In this document: in pieces, positions 1 to 8,848 of the stretch
Layout of the letters: the number at the start of each line of letters is the position of its first letter
How positions within the stretch are numbered: position 1 is the first letter of the stretch
Assembly (NCBI GenBank): GCA_021205755.1
Contig: JAJPWX010000127.1
Location: forward strand, 41,183-105,182
Length of the DNA stretch: 64,000 nt
DNA from: Lachnospiraceae bacterium
GTDB lineage: Bacteria; Bacillota; Clostridia; Lachnospirales; Lachnospiraceae
Direction of reading: 5' to 3'
Translations under genes and position numbers: made by a program
Notes under the pieces: model-generated
The model's input: the letters and a program-made list of their open reading frames with translations, nothing else
What the model was told of the DNA's origin: nothing
Database searches by the model: none

Positions 1-1
1 G

Positions 2-1075
2 CAGATCAATGCGACCGTGGCCGGGAAAAAGGACATGGAAGAAGTCGTGAAGAAGGCGAAGGATTCCCTTGGCATGTACGGGAAACGAACGATTCTCTTT
101 GTGGATGAGATTCATCGGTTTAACAAGGGGCAGCAGGATTATCTGCTTCCGTTTGTAGAGGACGGGACGCTGATTCTGATCGGCGCGACGACGGAGAATC
201 CGTATTTTGAGGTCAATGGCGCGCTCCTTTCCAGGTCGGTGATTTTTGAATTAAAGCCTCTGGAAAAAGAAGACATCCGTGCTCTGATTCACCGAGCGGT
301 CTATGACGAAGAGCGCGGCATGGGGGCGTACAATGCCGAAATCGACGCGGACGCGGAGGAGTTTCTGGCGGATATCGCGGATGGGGATGCCCGGCGGGCG
401 CTCAATGCGGTGGAGTTGGGAGTCCTTACGACCTCGCCGGACGCGGACGGGAAAATCCATATCACGCTGGAGGTTGCTTCGGAATGTATTCAGAAGCGGG
501 TGGTTCGTTATGACAAGGATGGGGATGCGCACTATGACGTTATCTCGGCCTTTATCAAAAGCATGCGCGGCTCCGATCCGGATGCGGCGGTTTACTATCT
601 GGCGCGGATGCTGTACGCGGGCGAGAGCGTGACGTTTATCGCGCGGCGGATCATGATCTGCGCGTCAGAGGATGTCGGAAACGCGGATCCGCAGGCCTTG
701 CAGGTGGCAGTGGCTGCCTCTCAGGCAGTGGAGCGGGTCGGGATGCCGGAGGCGCAGCTGATTCTGGCACAGGCTGCGATCTACATTGCCTGCGCGCCTA
801 AGAGCAATTCCGCGACAAACGCTATTTTTGGCGCATTGGAGGCGGTAAAACAGACGCCGGCGGCCGTCCCGCCGCATTTGCAGGATTCGCATTACAAGGG
901 TGCGGCGAAGCTGGGGCATGGAGTCGGGTATGAGTACGCACATGACTGCCCGAAGCATTTTTCAAGGCAGCAGTACCTGCCGGATTCTCTCAAAGACCGG
1001 AAATTTTACGAGCCGTCTGAGAATGGATATGAGCAGAATATTCGAGAATATCTCAGATGGGTACGTGAATCGTAA
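2..1075 (+). CDS. rarA: Replication-associated recombination protein A (RarA/MgsA), 3' part
   Basis: This is an AAA+ ATPase of the RarA/MgsA/WRNIP1 family, which acts at stalled replication forks. The frame is open from the first bases, so the N-terminus with Walker A lies outside the window. Visible are Walker B (LFVDEIHRF), sensor 1 (IGATTENP) and the arginine finger region (LLSRS), followed by the tetramerisation domain with the family motif ASEDVGNADP. The C-terminal block (YKGAAKLGHGVGYEYAHD) is also typical. The gene ends at TAA and is followed by a hairpin terminator shared with the convergent downstream gene. Assignment is firm; only the length is incomplete. Confidence 0.95.
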   Translation, partial: QINATVAGKKDMEEVVKKAKDSLGMYGKRTILFVDEIHRFNKGQQDYLLPFVEDGTLILIGATTENPYFEVNGALLSRSVIFELKPLEKEDIRALIHRAVYDEERGMGAYNAEIDADAEEFLADIADGDARRALNAVELGVLTTSPDADGKIHITLEVASECIQKRVVRYDKDGDAHYDVISAFIKSMRGSDPDAAVYYLARMLYAGESVTFIARRIMICASEDVGNADPQALQVAVAASQAVERVGMPEAQLILAQAAIYIACAPKSNSATNAIFGALEAVKQTPAAVPPHLQDSHYKGAAKLGHGVGYEYAHDCPKHFSRQQYLPDSLKDRKFYEPSENGYEQNIREYLRWVRES

Positions 1076-1110
1076 AGCTGACGAATACTTTTCGACATAC
1101 ATTCATATAG

Positions 1111-1150
1111 AAAAACACTGGAGACATACGATGATATCTCCAGTGTTTTT
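1111..1150. terminator. Bidirectional intrinsic terminator between rarA and the GDT1 gene
   Basis: An inverted repeat AAAACACTGGAGA / TCTCCAGTGTTTT has A and T runs on both ends, so it can terminate transcription on either strand. It sits exactly between two convergent genes. Confidence 0.85.
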
Positions 1151-1173
1151 TATGCGCAGGGCTGCTTCGAATA

Positions 1174-1851
1174 TCAGCTCTGACAGACCTTCTGATGTTT
1201 TTTCCATGTACAGATGCAAAGCACCGCGAACAGCGCGGCCGCACATCCGGCGATGACCCAGGAAATCCATCCTGCCGTCAGAAGACAGACACCGTCCTTC
1301 ATAGTGGTAAATCCGAAGACCGCAAAGATCACGAACGCCAGCTTATCCAGAAAACCGGCCGGCATTTTGCTTTCGATCAGATGACCGACCAGCATACCGA
1401 TCAGATCCGCCGCAAACAGGCCAATGGAGCAGGCTAGCCAGACCAGGATGGCATTGTTTATACCTTCATTTGCGGCGAAGGTGATGGCGGTCAGCTGTGT
1501 TTTGTCTCCCAGCTCCGCGATGAAAAAGGTGCCGAAGACGGTCAGAATCGGCGGGAATTTGGATTCCTTTACATTCTCTTCTTCGCCGTCTTCCACCTTA
1601 CATAGTGTCGTCCATGCAAAATAGAAGAAAGCGAGGGCGGCGACGATTTTGATCAGCCAGGTCGGAATAAACTGGCTGATTAAGGCGCCTAAGCCTACCG
1701 CGATTGCGTTCAGCGCCAGAATCGAGGCGCCGGAGCCAAGGATGATATCCCGAAGCTTATAGCGGGAGGTCATGGCGATCATTAGAAGCTGTGTCTTATC
1801 GCCCATCTCGGCGATAAACATGGTGAAAAGAATTTGCAGAAACAATAGCAT
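1174..1851 (-). CDS. GDT1/TMEM165 (UPF0016) family manganese exporter
   Basis: A 225-residue membrane protein with two homologous halves. Each half carries the family signature E-x-G-D-K-[TS]-Q: AEMGDKTQLLMIA near residue 14 and AELGDKTQLTAIT in the second half. About six hydrophobic helices are visible. Family members (MneA/MntX-like, TMEM165) move Mn2+ or Ca2+ out of the cytosol by cation exchange. The start is the ATG at 1851, set by AAAGGAGG just upstream; reading further upstream would translate the riboswitch and is not real. Upstream lies a manganese riboswitch, which supports Mn2+ as substrate. The gene is a single transcript ending in a shared terminator. Confidence 0.9.
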   Translation of the reverse strand: MLLFLQILFTMFIAEMGDKTQLLMIAMTSRYKLRDIILGSGASILALNAIAVGLGALISQFIPTWLIKIVAALAFFYFAWTTLCKVEDGEEENVKESKFPPILTVFGTFFIAELGDKTQLTAITFAANEGINNAILVWLACSIGLFAADLIGMLVGHLIESKMPAGFLDKLAFVIFAVFGFTTMKDGVCLLTAGWISWVIAGCAAALFAVLCICTWKKHQKVCQS

Positions 1852-1881
1852 GATATTCCTCCTTTGTGGTGAGCTGCCCAT

Positions 1882-1923
1882 AAAAAAACTCATGTATGGC
1901 AGCCACATAGTACCATACATGAG
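1882..1923 (-). terminator. Riboswitch expression-platform terminator
   Basis: On the minus strand CTCATGTATGG pairs with CCATACATGAG and is followed by seven T. Its 5' arm includes the 3' half of the riboswitch P1 helix, so P1 and the terminator cannot form together. This is the layout of an ON switch in which ligand binding prevents termination. Confidence 0.88.
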
Positions 1924-2026
1924 TCTCGTTATTTCATACAAGCCAGATCCTTTTCGATATGACAGGAAAGGATCAGTATGTTGACTTGCAACACGCTCCA
2001 AAGGGGTGCCAACTACTCCCTCATGT
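1917..2026 (-). promoter_or_regulatory. yybP-ykoY manganese riboswitch
   Basis: Reading the minus strand, ACATGAG opens P1 and CTCATGT closes it. The conserved L1 sequence GGGAGTAG follows the first arm, and ACGAGAC (the L3 side of the metal site) precedes the second. Between them are the GCAAGTC...CTGGCTTG junction strands and a variable stem (GATCCTTT/AAAGGATC). These are hallmarks of the yybP-ykoY aptamer, which senses Mn2+ and commonly precedes GDT1-family exporters. The downstream terminator overlaps P1. Confidence 0.9.
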
Positions 2027-2032
2027 CGTTTT

Positions 2033-2061
2033 AAAATAGCATGATTCCATGAAAAAAGCAA
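2033..2061 (-). promoter_or_regulatory. Sigma-A-type promoter of the riboswitch-GDT1 transcript
   Basis: On the minus strand a -35 box TTGCTT (2056-2061) and a -10 box TATTTT (2033-2038) are separated by 17 bases. Transcription would begin just before the riboswitch. Confidence 0.7.
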
Positions 2062-2114
2062 TCCCCAATTAAAAAATATTTGGCTTTTACAGGGCGCAGA
2101 AAGTTGAGAAGAAC

Positions 2115-2600
2115 TCACTCCCGCGTCAGATCACAGAATACCGCCTGGCAGGCCTTCTCATAGTCCTGCGGCGTAAGTGTAAGCTGCAGGCCGATTTTTC
2201 CGCCGCTGACGGCGATTTTTTCATAAAGAAGCGCACTCTCGTCCATAAAAACCGGATAGTTCTTTTTCATGCCGATTGCGGTGCAGCCGCCGCGAATGTA
2301 GCCTGTGACGGCCTGAATGTCTTTGACATGGATCATCGCCAGAGATTTGCAGCCGGCAGCTTTGGCGGCCTTTTTCAGGTCGAGTTCGGTGTCAATCGGA
2401 AGCGCAAACACAAAATACGCGCGCTCTGGGCTGACCGTGACGAGTGTTTTGAAGACAATTTCGTGCGGGAGGCCGAGCAGGTCGGCGGCGTGCTGGCCGT
2501 CAATAAACTCTTCGCACTCGTAGGTCTGGAATGTATATGGAATTTTCATGCGGTCGAGGATCCGCATGGCATTTGTCTTGATTTCCTTTTGCTTTGCCAT
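2115..2600 (-). CDS. ybaK: YbaK/EbsC-type Cys-tRNA(Pro) deacylase
   Basis: A 161-residue stand-alone editing protein of the YbaK/ProX superfamily. It hydrolyses Cys-tRNA(Pro), a mischarging product of prolyl-tRNA synthetase. Supporting sequence includes KTLV near residue 52, the core ELDLKKAAKAAGCKSLAMIHVKDIQAVTGYIRGGCTAIGMKK broken over residues 75-112 with the GYIRGG loop of the active site, and a C-terminal DYEKACQAVFCDLTRE. The length matches the family (about 155-160). An AAAGGA site precedes the ATG. The gene runs ahead of the riboswitch-controlled transporter on the same strand but is separated from it by a promoter. Confidence 0.9.
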   Translation of the reverse strand: MAKQKEIKTNAMRILDRMKIPYTFQTYECEEFIDGQHAADLLGLPHEIVFKTLVTVSPERAYFVFALPIDTELDLKKAAKAAGCKSLAMIHVKDIQAVTGYIRGGCTAIGMKKNYPVFMDESALLYEKIAVSGGKIGLQLTLTPQDYEKACQAVFCDLTRE

Positions 2601-2853
2601 TTTGTAATCCTTTCATTTAACAGTGTACGGCGAGCCTGACATCTGCTGTCCGATTTTGCCGGAATGTCTTATTTGGCTGCGATCCTATTCGAGAAAGCTG
2701 CGGTCGGTGCAAGTATACTGCAGTTTTCTGGATTTGTACAGTTTTTGTATCTATTCAGAATAGCATCGAAAAGAATGAAAAGCTGGCCGATGTTTCCTGG
2801 TACTCCGGCAGGCTTTGGCGCATATGATAGAGAAAAAGAATCCAGAGGCATCT

Positions 2854-3495
2854 ATGGGCTATATTAATAATAGAAGAAACGCATTCAAAAAACCGGGGGA
2901 AATGCCGCTGTCATCACACCGGGAACCTTTCCTGTGCGCGGAAGAAATTGAATCTGAGGGACAGAAATTCGTGGAAAAAGAACCGGAGGAGAAGAAATCC
3001 GAGCAAAAGAAACCTGCAGGGAACAAATCGATAGAAGAGAAGCATGGTCAGCTGGGATTTTCGTCAATTATACCAGTGGATTTTTCAAATCCGACGGATG
3101 AAATGCAGACAGAGCGGGATTTCCGGATGCTGCAGTCCATGTATCCGAATACAGCGAAGGAATTACTTCCGCTCATTGAGGAGGAGTGCGACCGGATGGA
3201 ATACGAAGGGAGCGCCATGTTTGACGAGTACCCGGATTTTACGACCGTTTATACCATGCAGAAAAAAATCGCGGCGGCAGCACGGGAGCAAGGGATCACA
3301 GGGAAAAGGGCTGGAGATGCGGATCACCGCCCGGATTCGGCCAAAAGCGCGATCGTGAGTTCAAAAGAAAATGAAATTGCGGAAGAAGGAGCGGACAATG
3401 TGTGTGTGCCGCTGGAGGATCTGATTCGGGTGATGGTGCTGCAGGAGATGCACCGCAGGCGCGGACGCTACCGTTTCTGCCGGGATAAATGTTAA
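2854..3495 (+). CDS. Hypothetical charged protein, function unknown
   Basis: I do not recognise a characterised family. From the ATG at 2854 (preceded by AGAGG at five bases) the product has 213 residues; an in-frame ATG at 2824 would add ten residues but has no clear ribosome binding site. Residues about 1-70 are lysine/glutamate-rich and look disordered. Residues about 85-140 hold a likely conserved core (FRMLQSMYPN, PLIEEECDRMEYEGS, MFDEYPDFTTVY) that I have the impression of having seen in other Lachnospiraceae hypothetical proteins. A short C-terminal block (LEDLIRVMVLQEMHRRRGR) is predicted helical. There is no signal peptide or membrane segment, so it is probably cytosolic. Confidence 0.7.
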   Translation: MGYINNRRNAFKKPGEMPLSSHREPFLCAEEIESEGQKFVEKEPEEKKSEQKKPAGNKSIEEKHGQLGFSSIIPVDFSNPTDEMQTERDFRMLQSMYPNTAKELLPLIEEECDRMEYEGSAMFDEYPDFTTVYTMQKKIAAAAREQGITGKRAGDADHRPDSAKSAIVSSKENEIAEEGADNVCVPLEDLIRVMVLQEMHRRRGRYRFCRDKC

Positions 3496-3547
3496 TGGCG
3501 GCCCAAAGACAGCTGAAAAACCATTTATCTGTACGGGCAAAAAAGAC

Positions 3548-3576
3548 TTGTTCAATCCGTTTCCGGATAGTATACT
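3548..3576 (+). promoter_or_regulatory. Putative promoter for the large exoprotein gene
   Basis: TTGTTC (3548-3553) and TATACT (3571-3576) are separated by 17 bases, 47 bases ahead of the gene's start codon. Confidence 0.6.
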
Positions 3577-3622
3577 AATAAAGAATAAAGAGTAATACCG
3601 GAAGAAAACAGGAGAATTACTT

Positions 3623-6100
3623 ATGCAAAATATACTGAAGACGGTACGAAACCTGGTGATTCATGTCGTGGTTCTGCTGCTCGTGTTTGTCATAGCGGTG
3701 TATGTCTTTGCGCGGGTGCTGAACCAGGCGACGCCGAATACATCAGAGGCGATGGCCAGCGCGACCTTTCCGCTGGTTTATATGCAGGATGATGGGGTCA
3801 GCTACAATTGTCTGCACGGCTATGCCTATGAGATGGATGTAAACTATATTCGTGATACCGTGACGATACTTGACGCAAGTCATGAGCTTGACATCCTGAT
3901 CGATCCGTTTGATTCGAATGTAGAGAGTCTTTCCTATGAAGTGCTGACGCTGGATGGGAGTGAGTCGCTGGAAAACACAAGCGTGCTGAACCTGACGACG
4001 AATGACGATGGGTGTCTGGAAGCAACTCTGACCATTCAGAACCAGATGCTGCTGAATCAGGAATATATTCTGAAAATTCAGGTTTCCGCCGGAGGGCGGG
4101 AGATTTATTTTTATACCAGACTGCTTCTGGAGGACGGCCTGCACCTGGATGAATATCTTGATTTTGTGACCGGATTTTACGCAAAATGCGTCAATAAGAC
4201 CGATCAGGATTCGCTGGGCGTTGTGGTGGAGCCGGATGATACGACCGGTACGAGCCAGACGCTTGCGTCGATGGACATTCATGACACGGTGGATCAGCTG
4301 ATGTGGGGGTCTCTCAACCCGCAGATTGCCTACAAGCCCACGCCGAGTCTGGTCGATATCAATGGAACGACAGCTTCTTTTGTGCTGAATTACCGCATAT
4401 CTGCTGTGGATGACGAGGGAGTGACGGTCACATACAATGTCCGCGAATTTTACCGTTTGCGCTATACGGATACGCGTGTCTATCTGCTGGATTTTACCAG
4501 GACAACAGACCAGATTTTTAACACAGAAAGTACCGTCCTGGAATCAGGCGGTATCAACCTGGGCATCACGGACAGTGACGTGGAGTACGCATTTGACGAG
4601 GATAAAACCATAGTGGCCTTTGTGCAGGAGAATGAACTGTGGACGTATGTGATTAATGGCGGAAAGCTGACGCGCGTGTTTGGATTTCCGGAAGAAGAGG
4701 ATGTGGATTACCGCGATTCCTATGATCAGAACAATATCAAAATATTGAGTGTGGATGAAAATGGCGATGTCTGGTATGTCGTCTCCGGTTACATGAACCG
4801 CGGCGACCATGAAGGAGAAAACGGCGTTGCGATTTACCACTATGAGGCGTCCTCTACTACCTCGGAAGAGCTGCTGTTTGTGCGCACAATGGAGGCGTAC
4901 GACAGCCTGAAGCTGGACATTGACGACCTTGTTTACCTGACGGATGACGGCCAGGATTGCTATATTTTGCTGGAAAATATTGTCTATCGGATTGATATGG
5001 CGACTGGCGAGTATGAGGGTGTGATTACCGGTGTTAACACCGGATGCTACGCCAGCTCGGAATCGAACCGTTATTTTAGCTGGCTTTCTGAGGGAGAGCG
5101 CTACGATTCCCAGACGCTCTATACGATTGATTTTGAGACCGGAGAGACCTGGGAAGTCACCTGCAGCGACAGTGAGCGTATCCGTCCGCTCTGCTATATG
5201 GAAGAAAACCTGGTCTACGGGATTGCCATGCTTGCGGATATCGACAGCTCCAGCGAAGGCTCGGAAGTATTCCCGATGTATATGCTTGTCATCACGAGCG
5301 GCAGCGGGGAGACGATCAAAAAATATACGCCGAGCGGTGCTTATGTGACGGAAGTGACTCAGTCGAACAGTCTGCTGACGCTTACCCGTGTGACAATTGC
5401 GGATGGAGAATATGTGGAAACGACTTCGGATACCATTGTCAGCACAGACACGGAGGACAGCGTCGATTACGGCATTGCGACGCAGACCGATGATATCAAA
5501 CAGACGGAGATTCTTCTGCGTGTTGGAACTACGATCACAGACACGAATCCGCAGGTAATCAATGGAAAATTCGCCTCGGAGAGCGGCGGGATGACCGTGG
5601 AAATATCACCGAATACGGACAGGGAAAAGCTTTATTATGTATACGCGGGTGGCAGTCTGGACAGCGTCTGGCCGACTGCGGTGGAGGCGATTCTCCGCGC
5701 GGACGAGATGGTTGGCGTGGTTATCAATGCTGAAAAAGAATATGTCTGGGAGCGCGGAAACACACAGGATGAGGTTACTATCAGCCTGGATAAGATTCCC
5801 GATATTATTAAGACGGGTATTATGGATGTCGATATACTGGAGCAGAGCCTGCAAAAAGATGTCGTCGACCTGACCGGATGTTCGCTTGACCAGGTACTCT
5901 ATTTTGTCAGCGAAGGTAAGGCAGTCATCGCCGCTACCGAGACCGGCAGCGTCATCATTACGGGTTACGACGATTACGGCAACCTCATTTTGCTCAATCC
6001 GGGTGAGGAGGAGACCTATTACTACGGACCAAACGACAGCCTGGCGCTGTTTGAAGCGGCCGGGAATCAATTTATTTCTTATCTGAATACGGATTTGTAA
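3623..6100 (+). CDS. Large membrane-anchored extracellular protein of unknown function
   Basis: An 825-residue protein with one N-terminal membrane segment (about residues 9-31, LVIHVVVLLLVFVIAVYVFAR) and a long acidic extracellular part rich in Asp, Thr, Ser and Tyr. No catalytic motif or known domain is evident. Residues about 300-560 contain repeated short blocks such as DENGDVWYVVSGY, YLTDDGQDCYILLENIVYRID and GETWEVTC, which resemble the blades of a beta-propeller; that is an inference from strand spacing. The start ATG follows AGGAGAATTACTT. It is transcribed alone, between its own promoter and a weak terminator. I believe similar proteins occur in other Lachnospiraceae, but no role is known to me. 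Confidence 0.85.
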   Translation: MQNILKTVRNLVIHVVVLLLVFVIAVYVFARVLNQATPNTSEAMASATFPLVYMQDDGVSYNCLHGYAYEMDVNYIRDTVTILDASHELDILIDPFDSNVESLSYEVLTLDGSESLENTSVLNLTTNDDGCLEATLTIQNQMLLNQEYILKIQVSAGGREIYFYTRLLLEDGLHLDEYLDFVTGFYAKCVNKTDQDSLGVVVEPDDTTGTSQTLASMDIHDTVDQLMWGSLNPQIAYKPTPSLVDINGTTASFVLNYRISAVDDEGVTVTYNVREFYRLRYTDTRVYLLDFTRTTDQIFNTESTVLESGGINLGITDSDVEYAFDEDKTIVAFVQENELWTYVINGGKLTRVFGFPEEEDVDYRDSYDQNNIKILSVDENGDVWYVVSGYMNRGDHEGENGVAIYHYEASSTTSEELLFVRTMEAYDSLKLDIDDLVYLTDDGQDCYILLENIVYRIDMATGEYEGVITGVNTGCYASSESNRYFSWLSEGERYDSQTLYTIDFETGETWEVTCSDSERIRPLCYMEENLVYGIAMLADIDSSSEGSEVFPMYMLVITSGSGETIKKYTPSGAYVTEVTQSNSLLTLTRVTIADGEYVETTSDTIVSTDTEDSVDYGIATQTDDIKQTEILLRVGTTITDTNPQVINGKFASESGGMTVEISPNTDREKLYYVYAGGSLDSVWPTAVEAILRADEMVGVVINAEKEYVWERGNTQDEVTISLDKIPDIIKTGIMDVDILEQSLQKDVVDLTGCSLDQVLYFVSEGKAVIAATETGSVIITGYDDYGNLILLNPGEEETYYYGPNDSLALFEAAGNQFISYLNTDL

Positions 6101-6108
6101 TGACGAAT

Positions 6109-6142
6109 AACAGCCAAATGTCCACGCGGATGTTTGGCTGTT
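6109..6142 (+). terminator. Hairpin after the exoprotein gene, terminator-like
   Basis: AACAGCCAAA pairs with TTTGGCTGTT nine bases after the stop codon. The following T run is poor (CGCTGTTT), so termination would be inefficient. Confidence 0.45.
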
Positions 6143-6391
6143 CGCTGTTTATGGGAGAATTGGCCTTGCCGTGCGGCATGTATTCGCACGGAGCAGATGC
6201 CTGGAAAAGTGATGTATCTGCGAAATGGAAATGGGGAATACCGGTTGGGAAAGTATCAGAAAACAGAAGAAAAAGACAGATAAATAAGACGCCACAAATT
6301 GTCATGTGATGCGAAATATGGAAAAAAGGAAAGTAAACCTGCACAAAATCTGCGGCAGATTCCGAGGGCAAAAAGCAGGGGCATTAAAAGG

Positions 6392-6474
6392 TTATCCCCG
6401 ATTTATGCACATCCCGGTGGATAAAAAAATGCGCGAAAATGGACTTATACACTGAGTTATCCACATTATCCACA
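6392..6474 (+). promoter_or_regulatory. Cluster of DnaA boxes in a 670-base intergenic region
   Basis: Two perfect DnaA boxes TTATCCACA lie head to tail without spacer at 6457-6465 and 6466-6474. Same-strand near matches are TTATGCACA at 6403, TTATACACT at 6445 and TTATCCCCG at 6392. An AT-rich stretch follows (6541-6660). No dnaA or dnaN is in the window, so this need not be the origin; it may be a DnaA-titrating or DnaA-regulated site. The rest of the gap 6101-6770 holds no convincing gene; TATAAT at 6640-6645 is the best -10 candidate for the next gene but has a poor -35. Confidence 0.7.
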
Positions 6475-6770
6475 TTTTTGGGCGTGGAAAGGAGTTGGTT
6501 TACATATTTTTTCCACGAGAACGTTCGTTTTGTGGATTTTGATAAAATGAAAAAAAGCGTCAAATCCTGTCGAAAAAAGGTTGACAGATGAGAAATCTGT
6601 ATATCAAAGACAAAATCAGAAAATTCAGAATTTTCATACTATAATCGAAAATACTGGAGATGACATGCATTGACACTTCCATTTTATAGTAGAATGTGTT
6701 AGAATCAATATCGAAGTGCTTGATGAAAAATATGTTTTCTTATTCATGTACGAAAAGGAGAAGTAAGGTT

Positions 6771-8765
6771 ATGAGCAAAAAGAACTTACGTAAAAAAGCC
6801 GGGATTCTGGCTGTAGCACTCAGCCTGACCATGGCGGCGGCTCCCTGCGTTTATGCAGCGGACGAGAGCAGCACGGAGACTACGACAGGGACAGAAGTCA
6901 CAGAAGCTGAAACAGAAATTCAATCAGAAACAGAAACCGAAACGGAAGCTGAAACGACTGCAGAGCTGACTGAACTGGAAGCGGCAGCGGCGGCAGTAGA
7001 CGCAGCACAGGATGCTGTAACCGCAGCGGCGGCGGCAGTGACCACAGCGGAGAGTGAAGTAGCAGTTTCCAGCGCGGCAGTGACAAGCGCGGCAGCAAAT
7101 GTGACAGCGGCAGAGACTGCACTGGAAGCAGCGGAGAGCACAATGGGTTCAGACGCAGCAACCACATTGCGTGAGGCGGAAGAAGCAGAGACGGCAGCAG
7201 AAGCGGCTCTTACTACTGCAACAGCGAATGAAACAGCACTGGAGTCGGAGCTTGCGGATGCGCAGACAGCGCAGAGCGAAGCAGCGGCAGATGTTGCGGC
7301 AGCGAAGGCGGATTGCGAAGGTGCTGGCGTGACGGAGGAGTCACTTGCGGCAGCAGCGGAGGCGCTTGCGACTGCTCAGTCGGAAGCAGATGCGGCAGTT
7401 GCTGATTCCGAAGCATCGGCAGATGCAGAGTCGGAAGCTTATGCTGAGTATCAGGCGGCATTGACTACTGCCAATGCGGCGAATACAGCTTATGTAGATG
7501 CGCAGACTGCATATAATACGGCGGCGGCAGCGCTTGATGATGCGGAAACGGCGCTGGCAGCTTTGACGGAAGAAGACGATGGCTACGCTGCTGCAGCGGC
7601 GGCAGTAGACGCGGCACAGGCTACGTATGACGCAGCGGCAGCAGCCATGTCGGAAGCTAAGACGGATGCGGTGAATGCTGCTACGCTCGCGAATGATCTT
7701 AAAGAGGATTATGAAACAGCAGCGGCTGCTGCGGAAACAGCAGGTAAAACAGCGGTTGCGGCAGTAGGAGTGTTTACTGAGGCTCAGGAGACTTACAATT
7801 CTATGCTTGCCCTTTCGGAAGCACTTGCTGAGGCGGAAGAAGCTCTGGAAGAGGCTACGGCAGAGGCAAAGAGCGCTCAGGAGCTTTATGATGCAGCGGT
7901 AGCAGCGACAGCGGCAGCTGAGATTGCATATCAGGAAGCACAGGCAGCGACAAAGGAAGCGCAGAGCGCATATGACACTGCAATTGCTGCACTTACCGAA
8001 GAAGAATATGCAGCTTATGCTGAGGCAGTAAGCGAAGCGGCAGCGGATCTGACCGCAGCGCAGGCAGCTTACGCAGCAGCGGTTGAGCAGTATGAATCTG
8101 ATGTGGACGCTCTGAGCGAGGCGAAGGCGGCATATACGGATGCGGTAGCAGCACTGACCGCAGCGCAGGCAGCTTATAATGCACTTCTTCCAGTAGATTC
8201 TACAGATACAAGCACAGATACAGACGGTACGCTTGTTCTTGGTACAGACGGTATCTGGTATTATTATAAGAACGGCGCAGCTGATACTTCATTTAGCGGA
8301 ATCGTGAAGTATAATGGCGGTTCTTTCTTCGTAGCCAACGGTGTGCTTTGCAGCGAGGCGAACGGTCTGCAGCTCTATGGAGACACCTGGTATTTCCTGT
8401 CGAATGGACAGATTCAGACCCAGTGGACCGGCGCGGCGGAGTATGATGGAGAATGGTTCTACATCGTGAACGGTGTACTGGATACCACGAAGAATGGTCT
8501 TGTAGATTATGACAACGCACAGTTCCTGGCAGCGGAAGGACGTTTCCTTCTGGATTACAATGGTCTGTGGCTGAACTCCTCGACCATCGGCGGCAATGAC
8601 CAGTGGTATTTCATCGCGGCTGGCAAGGTGCAGGCGGTATCCCAGGTAGTGGAATATGACGGAGCATTCTTTGTTGTCGAAAACGGCATTTTGGATACGA
8701 GCTATAACGGAACGATTGAGTACGATGGAGCTACGTTTACAGTTGTGAGCGGACAGCTGTATTAA
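6771..8765 (+). CDS. Secreted alanine-rich coiled-coil surface protein with C-terminal repeat module
   Basis: A 664-residue exported protein. The start is the ATG at 6771, which directly precedes a signal peptide (MSKKNLRKKAGILAVALSLT, cleavage near VYAADE); AAGGAG lies upstream. Residues 30-60 are Glu/Thr-rich. Residues about 60-470 are an extremely Ala/Glu-rich heptad pattern (AAVDAAQ, AAVTTAESE, ALEAAES) that should form a long coiled-coil or alanine-zipper stalk. Residues about 475-664 are a module of aromatic/glycine repeats (WYYYKNG, WYFLSNGQIQTQ, WFYIVNGVLDTTKNGL, WYFIAAGKVQAVSQ) that closely resembles the C-terminus of the convergent surface protein at 9966-12041. The module probably binds the wall or a surface polymer. 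No sortase motif is present. Confidence 0.88.
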   Translation: MSKKNLRKKAGILAVALSLTMAAAPCVYAADESSTETTTGTEVTEAETEIQSETETETEAETTAELTELEAAAAAVDAAQDAVTAAAAAVTTAESEVAVSSAAVTSAAANVTAAETALEAAESTMGSDAATTLREAEEAETAAEAALTTATANETALESELADAQTAQSEAAADVAAAKADCEGAGVTEESLAAAAEALATAQSEADAAVADSEASADAESEAYAEYQAALTTANAANTAYVDAQTAYNTAAAALDDAETALAALTEEDDGYAAAAAAVDAAQATYDAAAAAMSEAKTDAVNAATLANDLKEDYETAAAAAETAGKTAVAAVGVFTEAQETYNSMLALSEALAEAEEALEEATAEAKSAQELYDAAVAATAAAEIAYQEAQAATKEAQSAYDTAIAALTEEEYAAYAEAVSEAAADLTAAQAAYAAAVEQYESDVDALSEAKAAYTDAVAALTAAQAAYNALLPVDSTDTSTDTDGTLVLGTDGIWYYYKNGAADTSFSGIVKYNGGSFFVANGVLCSEANGLQLYGDTWYFLSNGQIQTQWTGAAEYDGEWFYIVNGVLDTTKNGLVDYDNAQFLAAEGRFLLDYNGLWLNSSTIGGNDQWYFIAAGKVQAVSQVVEYDGAFFVVENGILDTSYNGTIEYDGATFTVVSGQLY

Positions 8766-8848
8766 TCGAAAACGGATTTGGCTGGATGAATTGCAAGCGG
8801 CGATTCATTTGGCAGCGGTGTGAAAGCATTTTTCAGATCAGGCATGCG

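Noticed and set aside
1852..2118. N-terminal extension of the GDT1 reading frame by 89 codons
   Set aside because: It would translate the promoter and manganese riboswitch; the ATG at 1851 has a near-perfect ribosome binding site and matches the family start.
6392..6474. Calling the DnaA-box cluster the chromosomal origin
   Set aside because: No dnaA, dnaN, rpmH or gyr genes lie in the window, and skew cannot be judged from 64 kb; kept only as a DnaA-binding cluster.
6581..6705. TTGACA boxes at 6581 and 6670 as promoters of the coiled-coil gene
   Set aside because: Neither has a -10 box at 16-18 bases; spacing to the nearest candidates is 13-14 or 24 bases.
6898..8200. Several long antisense frames opposite the coiled-coil gene
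   Set aside because: They arise from the GC-biased, Ala-rich codon pattern of the real gene (GCA/GCG read backwards) and have no start signals.
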